Positions 38,070 through 48,146 of a stretch of 64,000 bases of DNA are shown in pieces. The notes under the pieces are model-generated. The model did not search any database. It was not told the origin of the DNA and saw only the letters and a list, made by a program, of their open reading frames with translations. The stretch's first letter is position 1. Each line of letters opens with the position of its first letter. The stretch covers positions 186,001-250,000 of the forward strand of contig NZ_SULM01000010.1 of NCBI RefSeq assembly GCF_005250615.1. The letters are read 5' to 3'. Made by a program: the position numbers and the translations under genes. This DNA comes from Pseudomonas rhizoryzae (GTDB lineage Bacteria > Pseudomonadota > Gammaproteobacteria > Pseudomonadales > Pseudomonadaceae).

Positions 38070-38445
38070 CGGATGATGTTGGGCTTCGACGATGGAGCCG
38101 TCTCAACCCAATCTACGGCGGTAGGTGCGCACCGTAGGTTGGCGCTGAGCGCAGCGAAGCCCAACGCTGCCCATATGGAACTCGCAATGTTGGGCTTCGA
38201 CGATGGAGCCGTCTCAACCCAACCTACGGCGGTGGCTGGCGCACCCTAGGTGGGCGCTGAGCGCAGCGAAGCCCAACGCTGCCCATATGGAACTCGCAAT
38301 GTTGGGCTTCGACGATAGAGCCCTCTCAACCCAACCTCCACGGTAGCCGGCAAAGTACCCGTAGGTTGGCGCTGAGCGCAGCGAAGCCCAACGTTCACAG
38401 GTCATGCCCGGCAGATTGAGCTTCAACGACGCCAGACGGCGAGCG
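38070..38445. repeat. Three tandem palindromic units of about 111 bp plus a degenerate fourth
   Basis: Units begin GTTGGGCTTCGACGATGG at 38078, 38189 and 38301 (periods 111 and 112). Each opens with GTTGGGCTTCG and later has the inverse CGAAGCCCAAC (for example at 38382-38392), so every unit can fold on itself. The two full units are separated by CGCTGCCCATATGGAACTCG. A degenerate fourth start lies near 38416 (ATTGAGCTTCAACGACG). The 393-base gap between the DUF3298-like gene and the GNAT gene contains this and no gene. The family also occurs at 8511 and 38897. Confidence 0.9.
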
Positions 38446-38447
38446 TG

Positions 38448-38867
38448 CTAGTCGTCAACGATCAGCCGCTTGCCCAGGGTGACGGCCTCCACCTCGGTGT
38501 AGCCCAATGCCGCGTAGAAGTCATGCACCGCCGTGTTCTCGCGGCGCACCATCAGGTGCAGCTTGGGGCAGCCCCGTGCGATCAGCAGGCGTTCGGCGGT
38601 TTCCACCAGGCGCCGGGCATGGCCCCGGCGACGGTGTTCCGGCGCCACCGCCAGGTAGTAGAGCCAGCCACGATGGCCGTCATTGCCCACCATGGCGCTG
38701 GCCATGAGGGTGCCGTCCACCTCGCCCACCAGGAACAACTCCGGTTGCTCGGCGAGCTTGCGCTGGATGTCGCGGTAGGGATCGTTCCAGGGGCGAGTCA
38801 GGCCACAGACCTGCCAGAGGCTGACCACGGCCTCGGTATCGCTGGGCTGGAAAGGGCGGATGAGCAT
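38448..38867 (-). CDS. GNAT acetyltransferase, YpeA family
   Basis: A 139-residue GCN5-related N-acetyltransferase. The acetyl-CoA pyrophosphate loop RRRGHARRL (about residues 78-86) follows LYYLAVAPEHR. The C-terminal FYAALGYTEVEAVTLGKRL matches the YpeA family. Substrate unknown. It is downstream of dppF on the same strand but separated from it by a long palindromic element. Confidence 0.9.
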   Translation of the reverse strand: MLIRPFQPSDTEAVVSLWQVCGLTRPWNDPYRDIQRKLAEQPELFLVGEVDGTLMASAMVGNDGHRGWLYYLAVAPEHRRRGHARRLVETAERLLIARGCPKLHLMVRRENTAVHDFYAALGYTEVEAVTLGKRLIVDD

Positions 38868-38896
38868 GGGGCCGGAAACCTATAGCCAGGGTACAT

Positions 38897-38976
38897 GTTG
38901 GGCTTCGACGATAGAGCCGTCTCAACCCAACCTACATGGCTTGCGTAGGTTGGGTTGAGCGTTAGCGAAGCCCAAC
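38897..38976. repeat. Long palindromic element between dppF and the GNAT gene
   Basis: A single compact copy of the GTTGGGCTTCG family. The outer arms GTTGGGCTTCG/CGAAGCCCAAC enclose an inner 12-bp stem, AACCCAACCTAC with GTAGGTTGGGTT, around a 9-base loop. It ends 11 bases from the dppF stop codon and could terminate or stabilise the dpp transcript. Confidence 0.85.
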
Positions 38977-38987
38977 GGGTCTGCGTC

Positions 38988-39998
38988 CTAGAGAAAATTC
39001 TCCGCATAGTGGCAAGCCACCTGCCGAGCTTCCACGTTGCGCAGGGCCGGTACCTCGGTCTTGCACTTCTCCGTCGCATAGGGGCAACGACGGTGGAAGA
39101 CGCAACCGGGTGGCGGGTCCAGCGGGTTGGGCAATTCGCCCTGGATGCGGATGCGCGGCTTGCTCGGGTCCGGGTGCAGGCTCGGGGTGGCCGACAGCAG
39201 CATCTGGGTATAGGGATGCAGCGGCCGCTCGAACAACCGGTCGCGACTGGTCTTCTCGACGATGCAACCGAGGTACATCACCATCACCTCGTCAGCGATG
39301 TGGCGCACCACCGAGAGATTGTGGGAGATGAACACATAGGCCGTGCGGTATTGCTGCTGCAGATCCATGAACAGGTTGAGCACCTGCGCCTGGATGGACA
39401 CGTCCAGCGCCGAGGTCGGTTCGTCCGCCACCAGCACCTTGGGCTGCAGCATCATGGCGCGGGCCACGGCGATGCGCTGGCGCTGGCCACCGGAGAACAT
39501 GTGCGGATAGCGCTGGTAGTGCTCCGGCCGCAGACCGACCTGCTGCATCATTGCCTGCACCTTCTCGCGCCGCTCGGTGCGGGAGAGGCTGGTGTTGATC
39601 TGCAGCGGCTCGGCCAACTGGTCGCCGATCTTGCGTCGCGGGTTGAGCGAGGCATAGGGGTTCTGGAACACCATCTGCACCTCGCGGCGCAGCTCCTTGC
39701 GGCGGGCGGCATCGGCCTGGGCGACGTCCTGGCCGCCGATGACCAGGCTGCCGGCGGTGGGCTGCTCGATCAGGGTCAAGGAACGCGCCAGGGTGGACTT
39801 GCCACAGCCGGACTCGCCCACCACGGCCAGGGTACGCCCGGCCTGGAGGTCGAAGGAGACGCCGTTGAGCGCCTTGACCGTGGCGCTCTCCTTGAACAGG
39901 CCACGGGAGAGGTGATAGTGCTGGGTCAGGTTGCGCGCTTCGAGCACGTTACCCTGGGTCACGGGAGTCTCGAGGACGGTGGCTTCAGACGGCGCCAT
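38988..39998 (-). CDS. dppF: Dipeptide ABC transporter ATP-binding protein DppF
   Basis: A 336-residue ATPase for dipeptide import. Walker A GESGCGKS, Walker [15 protein letters not shown] and a signature within [10 protein letters not shown] are present, with the C-terminal oligopeptide-transporter domain ([17 protein letters not shown]) whose cysteines can bind an iron-sulfur cluster. Its start overlaps dppD by 14 bases. Last gene of the dipeptide operon. Confidence 0.95.
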   Translation of the reverse strand: MAPSEATVLETPVTQGNVLEARNLTQHYHLSRGLFKESATVKALNGVSFDLQAGRTLAVVGESGCGKSTLARSLTLIEQPTAGSLVIGGQDVAQADAARRKELRREVQMVFQNPYASLNPRRKIGDQLAEPLQINTSLSRTERREKVQAMMQQVGLRPEHYQRYPHMFSGGQRQRIAVARAMMLQPKVLVADEPTSALDVSIQAQVLNLFMDLQQQYRTAYVFISHNLSVVRHIADEVMVMYLGCIVEKTSRDRLFERPLHPYTQMLLSATPSLHPDPSKPRIRIQGELPNPLDPPPGCVFHRRCPYATEKCKTEVPALRNVEARQVACHYAENFL

Positions 39999-41016
39999 GG
40001 CGATCCTCCGGCAGATGGCTGGTTCGTTGATGTTCGGGCAACACCTCGGGGGCCTCGCCCGGCGCTACGTTGCGCGGGAAGAAGCAGCGCACCGCGCCAC
40101 GGGCATAGGGCTCCAGCGCCGGGCGCTCCTGGCAGCACGGCTGCACATAGGGGCAGCGCGGGCTGAGCAGGCAACCGGCGGGACGGTCGTAGCGGCCGGG
40201 GACGATGCCCGGCAGGGTGTGCAGGCGATCCGTCTGGCTGTGCTCGGGAATGGCCGCCAACAGGGCTTCGGTGTAGGGATGGGCGGGGGCGTCGAACAGG
40301 GTCGGCACCACGCCTTTCTCCACCGCCTGGCCGGCATACATCACCACCACGCGCTGGGCGGTCTCGGCCACCACGGCGAGGTCGTGGGTGATGAGGATCA
40401 GCCCCATGCCCTCTTCGCGTTGCAGGTTGACCAGCAGTTCCATGATCTGCGCCTGGATGGTCACGTCCAGTGCGGTGGTGGGTTCGTCGGCGATCAGCAG
40501 GCGCGGCTCGGCGGCGATGGCCATGGCAATGGCCACGCGCTGGCTCATGCCCCCGGAGAGCTGGTGCGGATAGGCGCTCAGGCGGCTGGCGGCGGCCGGG
40601 ATCTCGACCTTTTCCAGCAATTCCACGGCACGTTGGCGCGCCGCGCGGCCCTTGAGGCCCAGGTGCTGGCGCAAGACCTCTTCGATCTGGAAGCCCACGG
40701 TGTAGCTGGGATTGAGCGCCGTCATCGGGTCCTGGAAGACCATCGACAGCTCCTTGCCGATCAGGTGCCGGCGCCGGCGACCCTTGAGGCTGAGCAGGTC
40801 CTGGCCGTCGAAGTGCAGGCGGTCGGCGGTGATGCGGCCGGGGTGATCGATCAGGCCCATCACGGCCATCATGGTCACCGACTTGCCGGAGCCGGATTCA
40901 CCGACGATGGCGACGATCTCGCCCTGATCCACGGTGAGATCGAGGCCTTCCACCACCGGCGGGGCGTCGGTGCCGCCGAAGCGCACCGAGAGGTTCTGGA
41001 TTTCGAGGAGGCTCAT
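39985..41016 (-). CDS. dppD: Dipeptide ABC transporter ATP-binding protein DppD
   Basis: A 343-residue ATPase pairing with DppF. It has Walker [11 protein letters not shown], signature [12 protein letters not shown], Walker [14 protein letters not shown] and the C-terminal cysteine segment [17 protein letters not shown] 41016 overlaps the dppC TGA (ATGA) and gives [15 protein letters not shown]; the longer frame upstream lies within dppC. Confidence 0.95.
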   Translation of the reverse strand: MSLLEIQNLSVRFGGTDAPPVVEGLDLTVDQGEIVAIVGESGSGKSVTMMAVMGLIDHPGRITADRLHFDGQDLLSLKGRRRRHLIGKELSMVFQDPMTALNPSYTVGFQIEEVLRQHLGLKGRAARQRAVELLEKVEIPAAASRLSAYPHQLSGGMSQRVAIAMAIAAEPRLLIADEPTTALDVTIQAQIMELLVNLQREEGMGLILITHDLAVVAETAQRVVVMYAGQAVEKGVVPTLFDAPAHPYTEALLAAIPEHSQTDRLHTLPGIVPGRYDRPAGCLLSPRCPYVQPCCQERPALEPYARGAVRCFFPRNVAPGEAPEVLPEHQRTSHLPEDRHGAV

Positions 41017-41924
41017 GACTGCACCTTCAGACGCGGATCGAGGGCATCGCGCAGGCCGTCGCCCATCAGGTTGATGGCCAGCACGGTGAAGAGGATGGCG
41101 AGACCCGGCAGGGTCACCACCCACCAGGCGCGCTCGATGTAGTCGCGGGCCGAGGCCAGCATGGTGCCCCACTCGGGGGTGGGCGGCTGCACACCGAGGC
41201 CGAGGAAGCCCAGGGCGGCGGCATCGAGGATCGCCGAAGAGAAACTCAGGGTGGCCTGGACGATCAGCGGCGCCATGCAGTTGGGCAGCACGCTGACGAA
41301 CATCAGCCGCAGGGTGCCGGCGCCGGCCAGCCGCGAGGCGGTGACGTAATCGCGATGCAGCTCGCCCATCACCGCGGCGCGGGTCAGGCGCACATAGGAG
41401 GGCAGCGAGACGATGGCGATGGCCACCACGGTATTGGTCAGGCCTGGGCCGAGGATGGCGACGATGGCCACGGCCAGCAGCAGCGAGGGCAGCGCCAGCA
41501 TGATGTCCATTAGGCGCATGATCACCGGACCCGCACGATTGGGCGAGAAGCCGGCGATCAGCCCGAGCAGGATGCCGGGGATCAGCGAGACCACCACCGA
41601 GGCCAGGCCGATCAGCAGCGACAACCGGGCGCCGTAGATCAGCCGGCTGAGGATGTCGCGGCCCAGCTCATCGGTGCCCAGCGGGAATTGCGCCTGGCCA
41701 CCGGCCAGCCACAGCGGCGGGGTGAGCATGAAGTCGCGGAATTGCTCGCTCGGTGCATGGGGCGCGACCCAGGGCGCCAGGAGCGCGCAGAAGATCACGA
41801 TGACCATGAAGATCAGCCCACCGAGGGCGCCTTTGTTGTGGGCGAAGGCCTGCCAGAATTCCTTGAGAGGAGAGGGATAGAGGGCGCTCGGGTCTTGAGC
41901 GGCCGGAGTGTTTACCGTTGTCAT
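41013..41924 (-). CDS. dppC: Dipeptide ABC transporter permease DppC
   Basis: A 303-residue inner-membrane permease with an N-terminal cytoplasmic arm, six predicted membrane segments and the EAA-type loop ([21 protein letters not shown]). The segment [21 protein letters not shown] is characteristic of DppC/OppC. It lies 22 bases after dppB. Confidence 0.95.
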   Translation of the reverse strand: MTTVNTPAAQDPSALYPSPLKEFWQAFAHNKGALGGLIFMVIVIFCALLAPWVAPHAPSEQFRDFMLTPPLWLAGGQAQFPLGTDELGRDILSRLIYGARLSLLIGLASVVVSLIPGILLGLIAGFSPNRAGPVIMRLMDIMLALPSLLLAVAIVAILGPGLTNTVVAIAIVSLPSYVRLTRAAVMGELHRDYVTASRLAGAGTLRLMFVSVLPNCMAPLIVQATLSFSSAILDAAALGFLGLGVQPPTPEWGTMLASARDYIERAWWVVTLPGLAILFTVLAINLMGDGLRDALDPRLKVQS

Positions 41925-41946
41925 AGGCTCGGTCCGTGCGGGCGCA

Positions 41947-42957
41947 TCAACGCTGGTGGCGGATGCGCGGGTTGATCAGGCCGTAGAGGATGTCCACGAC
42001 GAAGTTGACCAGGATGACCAGGGTGGCGATCAGCAGGATGCCGTTCTGCACCACCGGGTAGTCCCGGGCGCCGATGGCCTCGATCAGCCACTTGCCGATG
42101 CCGGGCCAGGAGAAGATGGTCTCGGTCAGCACCGCGCCGGAGAGCAGGCTGCCCACCTGCAGGCCGAGCACCGTGATCACCGGGATCAGCGCATTGCGCA
42201 GGGCGTGGACGAAGACCACTCGCTTGGGCGACAGGCCCTTGGCCCGGGCGGTGCGCACATAGTCTTCGCGCAAGACTTCGAGCATGGCCGAACGGGTCAT
42301 GCGGGCGATCACCGCTAAGGGGATGGTGCCCACCACGATGGCCGGCAGGATCAGGTGCTTGAGCGCATCGAGAAAGGCGCCGGGCTCGTCGGAGAGCAGG
42401 GTATCGATGAGCATGAAGCCGGTGCGCGGCGGGATGTCGTAGAGCAGGTCCAGGCGCCCGGAGACCGGGGTCCAGCCGAGCTTTACCGAGAACAGCATGA
42501 TCAGCAGCAGGCCCCACCAGAAGATCGGCATGGAATAGCCGGTGAGGGCGACGCCCATCACTCCGTGGTCGACGACGGAGCCCCGCCTGAGCGCGGCGAT
42601 GATGCCGGCCAGCACACCGAACACGGTGGCGAACAGCATGGCCGACACGGTCAGCTCGAAGGTGGCGGGGAACAGGGTGGTGAATTCGTCCCAGACGCCG
42701 ACGCGGCTGCGCAGGGATTCGCCGAGGTTGCCGTGGGCGAGGTTGCCGATGTAGTCGAAATACTGCTGGTACAGGGGCTTGTCGAGACCCAGACGGTGCA
42801 TGGCTTCGGCGTGCATCTGCGGATCGACGCGGCGTTCACCCATCATGACTTCCACCGGATCGCCGGGGATGAGGCGGATCAGGGCGAAGGTCAGCAGGGT
42901 GACGCCGAAGAACGTCGGTATCAGCAGCCCGAAGCGACGGGCGATGAAGGCGAGCAT
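41947..42957 (-). CDS. dppB: Dipeptide ABC transporter permease DppB
   Basis: A 336-residue permease. It begins MLAFIARRFGLLIPTFFGVTLLTF, the typical first membrane segment of DppB/OppB, with the periplasmic region FDYIGNLAHGNLGESL and the EAA loop MLEVLREDYVRTARAKGLS. First of the dppBCDF block, separated from the porin gene by 319 bases of hairpin-rich non-coding DNA. Confidence 0.95.
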   Translation of the reverse strand: MLAFIARRFGLLIPTFFGVTLLTFALIRLIPGDPVEVMMGERRVDPQMHAEAMHRLGLDKPLYQQYFDYIGNLAHGNLGESLRSRVGVWDEFTTLFPATFELTVSAMLFATVFGVLAGIIAALRRGSVVDHGVMGVALTGYSMPIFWWGLLLIMLFSVKLGWTPVSGRLDLLYDIPPRTGFMLIDTLLSDEPGAFLDALKHLILPAIVVGTIPLAVIARMTRSAMLEVLREDYVRTARAKGLSPKRVVFVHALRNALIPVITVLGLQVGSLLSGAVLTETIFSWPGIGKWLIEAIGARDYPVVQNGILLIATLVILVNFVVDILYGLINPRIRHQR

Positions 42958-43276
42958 CGGAGGGGGTATCTCCTCTTGAGGCTGATCATGACGGCGCGGG
43001 TACGTGCCCGGCCGCGTTTTGGGTTCAGACCTTGTGGGTCTGGATTCATCCCTGAGGAAACCGTCCTGGCTTCACGCGAACCCACCTGGCGATACCCAGG
43101 CGGGTTCGATCCTACGCAAAGGTTCGAAGAGCGCTCTGGCTGGGCGCTCCCAGCCCGGCAGGTTACCACGTCGACCGCGCTGTCGAAATCCTCGACATTG
43201 CCTGCGCTTCGCCGGTGTTCGCTACGCGATCCCCGCCAGATGTCGGACGCTTCGCTGGTTCCGCCGGGCGCTGCCA
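42958..43276. other. Non-coding gap between the porin gene and dppB with several hairpins
   Basis: No credible gene in 319 bases. Visible structures: CAGACC (43026-43031)/GGTCTG (43037-43042), and a strong hairpin CGAACCC-A-CCTGG (43077-43089) with CCAGG-C-GGGTTCG (43096-43108). A small palindrome GTCGA...TCGAC lies near 43183. They look like REP-type elements that could protect or attenuate the operon mRNA between porin and permease genes. Confidence 0.6.
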
Positions 43277-44695
43277 TTACAGCAGGTTGAACGGCAGGGT
43301 GGAGACCAGGCGCAGTTCCTTGACGTTGCCGTCGACCTGATTCTGGCTGGCGCGATGATCGGTCAGCAGCAGGCGGAAGCGGCTGTCCTTGAGCGCGCCC
43401 TGCTGCACCTTGTAGGTGGCGATCAGGCCGATCTCGTGGTGCTTCTCACCGTCCTGCTGCAAGACCTCGGCATAGTTGGCGTACTTGCCGGCGCCGGCAT
43501 CGTAGTGGGTGCCGTCGATGTCCCAACCCTTGGCGTACCAGATACCGGTGCTCAGGCCGGCCACGCCGAAGTAGCTCCAGTCGGTCTCGTAGCGCAGCTG
43601 CAGCGACTTCTCGTTGGGACCGTTGTAGTCCGAGACCAGGGAGTTGGCCAGGTAGATGGCGGCGGTCTCGTGGGCGTAGTCGAAGTACTCGTTGCCGTCG
43701 ATCTGCTGGTAGGCCAGGGTCAGGCTGTGGGCCTGGTGGCTGCCGGTGAACGCCAGGCTCCAGGCGGTGTTGTCGATGTCGCCGGCCTTGGCGCTGCCGG
43801 CGTCAACCGTGCGGTAGGCGTTGGCCACGGCCTTCCAGGCGAAGGTGTCGAGGTTGCCGCCGGCCTGGGTCAGGCTGAGGAAATACTGGTTCCAGACGTC
43901 TTCGAAATTGGCGCCGTAGAGGCTGACTTCCCAGCCCTGGGGCAGCTTGTAGTTACCACCAAGAAAGCTCAGGCGGTCGGCGGTGACCTCGCGGGTGCCG
44001 TACTCGGTGGTCCAGTGCTCGTCACCGGCGCCGGTCCGCGGGCTGACACGGGTGAAGCTGCCGCCCTGCAGCGAGAGGTTGTCCCATTCATCACTGGTGA
44101 AGGCCAGGCCATCGAAGCTGGAGGGGAAGGGGCGGTTGTCGTTGTAGCTGATCACCGGGGTGTCGAGCATGAAACGACCGACCTTGAGCTCGGTGTTGGA
44201 GATCCGCATCCGCGCATCGGCGATGCCCAGCTTGGACCACTCGGCATGACCCTCGCCCTCGGCATTGGCCAGGGTACGGTTGCCGCCACCACCGATGCGG
44301 CCCTTGCCGCGTTCCAGGTTGGTGGCCTGGTAGCCGGCGATGTCGAGGCCAAAGCCCACGGTGCCCTGGGTGTAGCCGGAACTGTACTTGAGCGCGGTGG
44401 CCTGGACCCAGGTGTTGCGCGAATGGGTGCGTTTCCGGGTGCCATTCTTCTCGTAGCTGAAGATGGGATCGGAACTGGTCTCGCGGGAGAAGAAGTTGCG
44501 CGTGGTCAGGGTCAGGCTGTCATCGGCGAGAAAGCCCTGGGCGCCTGCCTGGCCCTTCACCGGCTTTTGCACGTTGGGAACGGTCTGGACCTCGTTGGCA
44601 TAGTTGGGGTCCGTCGGCGCCGGCGACTGGGCGTGGGCGGTCAGCGCCAGGGTGAGCAGGGAGAGGGCGAGTCCGCCACGGTGGACGTTGTTCAT
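43277..44695 (-). CDS. opdP: OprD-family outer-membrane porin (OpdP/OpdD-like)
   Basis: A 472-residue substrate-specific porin. A signal peptide ends near AHA/QSPAP. The OprD-family start of the barrel reads GFLADDSLTLTTRNFFSRE, followed by KYSSGYTQGTVGFGLDIAGY and GRFMLDTPVI, and it closes with LVSTLPFNLL. ATG 44695 has GGAG seven bases upstream; an in-frame TTG 18 bases earlier overlaps that site. Placed between dipeptide-binding-protein genes and dppBCDF, it probably passes dipeptides (for example glycine-glutamate in P. aeruginosa OpdP) to the periplasm. Confidence 0.92.
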   Translation of the reverse strand: MNNVHRGGLALSLLTLALTAHAQSPAPTDPNYANEVQTVPNVQKPVKGQAGAQGFLADDSLTLTTRNFFSRETSSDPIFSYEKNGTRKRTHSRNTWVQATALKYSSGYTQGTVGFGLDIAGYQATNLERGKGRIGGGGNRTLANAEGEGHAEWSKLGIADARMRISNTELKVGRFMLDTPVISYNDNRPFPSSFDGLAFTSDEWDNLSLQGGSFTRVSPRTGAGDEHWTTEYGTREVTADRLSFLGGNYKLPQGWEVSLYGANFEDVWNQYFLSLTQAGGNLDTFAWKAVANAYRTVDAGSAKAGDIDNTAWSLAFTGSHQAHSLTLAYQQIDGNEYFDYAHETAAIYLANSLVSDYNGPNEKSLQLRYETDWSYFGVAGLSTGIWYAKGWDIDGTHYDAGAGKYANYAEVLQQDGEKHHEIGLIATYKVQQGALKDSRFRLLLTDHRASQNQVDGNVKELRLVSTLPFNLL

Positions 44696-44840
44696 GCAAG
44701 GGCTCCAAAGCAATCGTTTTTTCTGTTATTCGGGCGTTTTCCGGCACGACCGAACCCGTCGCGCCGAAACACGGCGCGAGGCGGGAAAGGTCGCGGGGAC
44801 GGGCCGCCCGGGCCCGGTCGATTACGGCATCAGGCGCCGG

Positions 44841-46433
44841 TCAGTCGAGGGTCACCGTGGAGAAGTCGTAGACCCCCAGCGGGCTCTGCACATAGCCCTG
44901 CACCTTGGGTTGCAGGACGTCGGTGAACAGCGGATGGGCCAGCGGAATCCAGGGCATCTGCTGGTGGAAGATCTGCTGGGCCTGCTCGTAGAGGGCAGCG
45001 CGCTGGGCCGGATCATTGATGCGCTTGGCCTTTTCGATGGCGTCGTTGAAGGCTTTATCGCACCAGAACGAGCGGTTCTCGCCGCTTTCCGCCGCCGAGC
45101 AGCTCAGGTTGTTGGTGAGGAAGTTGTCCGGATCACCGTTGTCGCCGGTCCAGCTCGCCATCATCAGGTCGTGCTCGCCGGCCTTGGTGCGCTTCATGAA
45201 CTCACCCCATTCGAACTGGGTGATCTCGGCCTTGATACCGATCTTGGCCAGGTCACCCTGGATCAGTTGGGCCACCAGCGCCGGACTGCCGCCGGGGCCG
45301 CTGCCGGTGCTGATGTAGTACTTAAGGGTGAAGCCATTGGGATAGCCGGCCTCCTTGAGCAACGCCTTGGCCTTCTCCACGTCGTGGGGCCAGGGCTTGA
45401 TGTCCTTGGCATAGCCCAGCAGCGAGGAGGGGTAGGGGTTGACGGCCGGCTTGGCGCCGCTGTCACCGAATACCGTCTTCAGGTAGTTCTGCTGATCGAA
45501 GGCCATGGCCATGGCCTGGCGCACCCGCACATCGTCGAGCGGCTTGTGCTTGGTGTTGATGGCCAGGTAGGAGGTGGTCTGGCTTTCCACCTGGGCCAGC
45601 TTGACGCTCTTGTCCTGGCGCAGCATGGCCACGTCCTGGGGCTTCACCGTCAGGCCGATCTGGCATTCGTTGTTGCGGACCCGCTGGATGCGCACGTTGG
45701 GGTCCAGGGTCACCGCCAGCACCAGGCCGTCCAGCTTGGGCTTGGCGCCGAAGTAGTCGGGATTGACCTTGTAGCGGGTCACGGAATCCTTGGCGTAGCG
45801 CTCGAAGACGAAGGGGCCGGTGCCGATGGGCTTCTGGTTGATGTCTTCGGTCTTCTTGCTCGCCAGCAGGCTGTCGGCGTATTCCTTCGAGAGGATGGAA
45901 CCGAAGGCCATGGCCAGGTCGGCGAGGAAGGGCGCCTCGGGCTGGTTGAGGGTGAAGCGCACGTGCTGATCGTCGAGCTTGTCGATGGACTTGATCAGGG
46001 TGCCCATCTCCATGGCCGCGGCGTAGGGATAGCCGCTGGGGGAGAGGTTGTACCAGGGGTTGTTCTTGTCGAGCATGCGCTCGAAGCTGAACACCACGTC
46101 GTCGGCATTCAGGTCACGGGTCGGCTTGAAATAGGCCGTGGTGTGGAATTTCACGCCCGGGCGCAGGGTGAAGGTGTACTGCAGGCCATCGGGAGAGACC
46201 TCCCAGCTCTGCGCCAGCCCCGGCACGATCTCGGCGCTGCCCTGCTTGAACTCCACCAGGCGGTTGTACAGCGGCGTGGCCGAGGCGTTGAAGGTGTAGC
46301 CCGAGGTGTAGCGACCCGGGTCGAAGCCTTCCGGATTGGCCTCGGTGCAGACCACCAGGGGCCGCGCCAGGGCAGCGTTGGCCGTCAGGCAGAGCAGGGC
46401 GGCGAGAGACAGCGAAAAGAGTGGCTTGGACAC
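44841..46433 (-). CDS. Periplasmic dipeptide-binding protein (third DppA-like)
   Basis: A 530-residue cluster C (SBP_bac_5) binding protein. Signal peptide to NAALA, then [23 protein letters not shown], the DppA start with a conserved cysteine whose partner is expected near [14 protein letters not shown]. It is the most divergent of the three tandem copies (for example CTEANPEG where the others have [16 protein letters not shown], and [14 protein letters not shown]). It lies next to the porin gene, as dppA-type genes do in P. aeruginosa. Different peptide preference is likely but not shown. Confidence 0.93.
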   Translation of the reverse strand: MSKPLFSLSLAALLCLTANAALARPLVVCTEANPEGFDPGRYTSGYTFNASATPLYNRLVEFKQGSAEIVPGLAQSWEVSPDGLQYTFTLRPGVKFHTTAYFKPTRDLNADDVVFSFERMLDKNNPWYNLSPSGYPYAAAMEMGTLIKSIDKLDDQHVRFTLNQPEAPFLADLAMAFGSILSKEYADSLLASKKTEDINQKPIGTGPFVFERYAKDSVTRYKVNPDYFGAKPKLDGLVLAVTLDPNVRIQRVRNNECQIGLTVKPQDVAMLRQDKSVKLAQVESQTTSYLAINTKHKPLDDVRVRQAMAMAFDQQNYLKTVFGDSGAKPAVNPYPSSLLGYAKDIKPWPHDVEKAKALLKEAGYPNGFTLKYYISTGSGPGGSPALVAQLIQGDLAKIGIKAEITQFEWGEFMKRTKAGEHDLMMASWTGDNGDPDNFLTNNLSCSAAESGENRSFWCDKAFNDAIEKAKRINDPAQRAALYEQAQQIFHQQMPWIPLAHPLFTDVLQPKVQGYVQSPLGVYDFSTVTLD

Positions 46434-46476
46434 GAAAGGCTCCTCGTGAAAGACCCGCCGAGCGGGCCGGACAGGG

Positions 46477-48075
46477 TTAGCGGTCGAGGCTTACGCCATA
46501 GAAACCGGTGACGCCGAAGGGATTGATCTTGAAGCCCTGCACCTCTTTGCGCATGGGCTGGGATACCACCGAGTGGGCCATGGGGCTCACCGGCATCTGC
46601 TGGCGGATGATCTGCTGCGCCTGCTCGTAGAGGCGGGTGCGCGCGGTGCGATCGGTGCTGGTCTTGGCCTGCTGGATGAGGGCGTCGTAGTCCTGGTCGC
46701 ACCAGCGCGCATAGTTGCTGCCGCCAATGGCGCTGCAGCCGTAGAGCACGCCCAGCCAGTTATCCGGGTCGCCGTTGTCGCCGGTCCAGCCATAGGTCAA
46801 CACATCGTGTTCGCCGGCTTTGGCGCGCTTGATGTATTCGCCCCATTCGTAGCTGACGATCTTGGCCTTGATGCCAACCTTGGCCCAATCCTGCTGGATC
46901 ATCTGCGCCGACTGGCGGGCGTTGGGGTTGGAGGCGCGCTGCACCGTCATGGCCCAGAGGGCGATCTCGGTGCCGTCCTTGACCCCGGCCTGCTTGAGCA
47001 GCGCCTTGGCCTTGGTTGGATCATAGGGGGCGCCCTTGATCGATTTGTCGTAGGACCATTGGTTCGGCGGGATCACGTTCTGCGCGACCTGGCCGGCGCC
47101 CTGGAACACCGTGTCGACGATGGCCTGCTTGTTGATGGCCATGTCCAGGGCGCGGCGCACCTCGGGCTTGTCCAGCGGCGGATGCTGCACGTTGTAGGCG
47201 AGGAAGCCGACATTGAAGCCCGGCTGCTGCAGCACCTTGAGATTGGCGTCCTGCTTCATCTCCACCAGATCCGCCGGACGGGCATAGCCGCTGACCTGGC
47301 ACTCATTGGCCTTGAGCTTCTGTAAGCGGGTGGCGGCGTCGGGGGTGATGGCGAAGATCAGGTTGTCGAGCTTCACATCCTCGGGTTTCCAGTAGTCGCG
47401 GTTGCCCTTGTAGCGGATCACCGCATCCTTCTGATAACGGCTGAAGACGAAGGGCCCGGTGCCGATGGGCTGCTGGTTGAGCAGCTCTGGCTTGCCTTCC
47501 TTGAGCAACTGCGCGGCGTACTCGGCCGACTGGATGGAGGCGAAGCTCATGGCCAGGTCGGCGGCGAAGGCGGCGTCCACCTGGTTCAGGGTGAAGACCA
47601 CGGTGCGGTCATCGACCTTGGCCACCTTGGCGATGTTCTGGTCCAGCCCCATGTCGGTGAAGTAGGGGAATTCGGTGGGGTAGGCCTTACGGAACGGCTG
47701 CTCCTTGTCGAGCATGCGCTGGAAGGTGAAGACCACGTCGTCGGCATTGAAGTCGCGCGTGGGCGTGAAGTAGTCGGTGGTGTGGAATTTCACGCCCTGG
47801 CGCAGGTGGAAGGTGTAGGTCTTGCCATCCGCACTCACGTCCCAACTGGTCGCCAGGCCTGGCTCCAGGGTGGTGCCACCACGCTGGAACTGCACCAGGC
47901 GATTGAAGACCGTCTCGGCCGAGGCATCGAACTCGGTACCCGAGGTGTATTGCGCCGGATCGAAACCGGCGGGGCTGGCTTCCGAGCAATAGACGAGGTT
48001 GCTCGCGGCCTGGGCCAGCGGAGCGCAGGCGAACAGGCTCGCCGCCAGCAACGAGTAGGCGTAGGGAAGGCGCAT
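46477..48075 (-). CDS. Periplasmic dipeptide-binding protein (second DppA-like)
   Basis: A 532-residue SBP_bac_5 protein. Signal peptide [18 protein letters not shown] to APLAQA, then [21 protein letters not shown]. The peptide-binding region includes [20 protein letters not shown]. Same length as the upstream copy and close to it across most of the sequence, so this pair looks like the more recent duplication. A 43-base gap separates it from the third copy. Confidence 0.93.
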   Translation of the reverse strand: MRLPYAYSLLAASLFACAPLAQAASNLVYCSEASPAGFDPAQYTSGTEFDASAETVFNRLVQFQRGGTTLEPGLATSWDVSADGKTYTFHLRQGVKFHTTDYFTPTRDFNADDVVFTFQRMLDKEQPFRKAYPTEFPYFTDMGLDQNIAKVAKVDDRTVVFTLNQVDAAFAADLAMSFASIQSAEYAAQLLKEGKPELLNQQPIGTGPFVFSRYQKDAVIRYKGNRDYWKPEDVKLDNLIFAITPDAATRLQKLKANECQVSGYARPADLVEMKQDANLKVLQQPGFNVGFLAYNVQHPPLDKPEVRRALDMAINKQAIVDTVFQGAGQVAQNVIPPNQWSYDKSIKGAPYDPTKAKALLKQAGVKDGTEIALWAMTVQRASNPNARQSAQMIQQDWAKVGIKAKIVSYEWGEYIKRAKAGEHDVLTYGWTGDNGDPDNWLGVLYGCSAIGGSNYARWCDQDYDALIQQAKTSTDRTARTRLYEQAQQIIRQQMPVSPMAHSVVSQPMRKEVQGFKINPFGVTGFYGVSLDR

Positions 48076-48103
48076 GGGGTCTCACTCCATCAGTCAAATG
48101 AAC

Positions 48104-48138
48104 GGCCAAGGCCGGGAGCTTGGCTCCCGACCCTGGCC
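48104..48138 (-). terminator. Intercistronic hairpin between first and second dppA genes
   Basis: GGCCA...CCGGGAGC pairs with GCTCCCG...TGGCC around loop TTG (48104-48138), in the 71-base gap just past the first dppA stop. No U tract, so partial attenuation or mRNA 3' protection is likelier than full termination. Confidence 0.55.
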
Positions 48139-48146
48139 AACAGGCT

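Noticed and set aside
38078-38392. Tandem repeats considered as a CRISPR array
   Set aside because: The 111-112 base period, near-identical whole units and self-complementary arms do not fit short repeats with unique spacers, and no cas genes are present.
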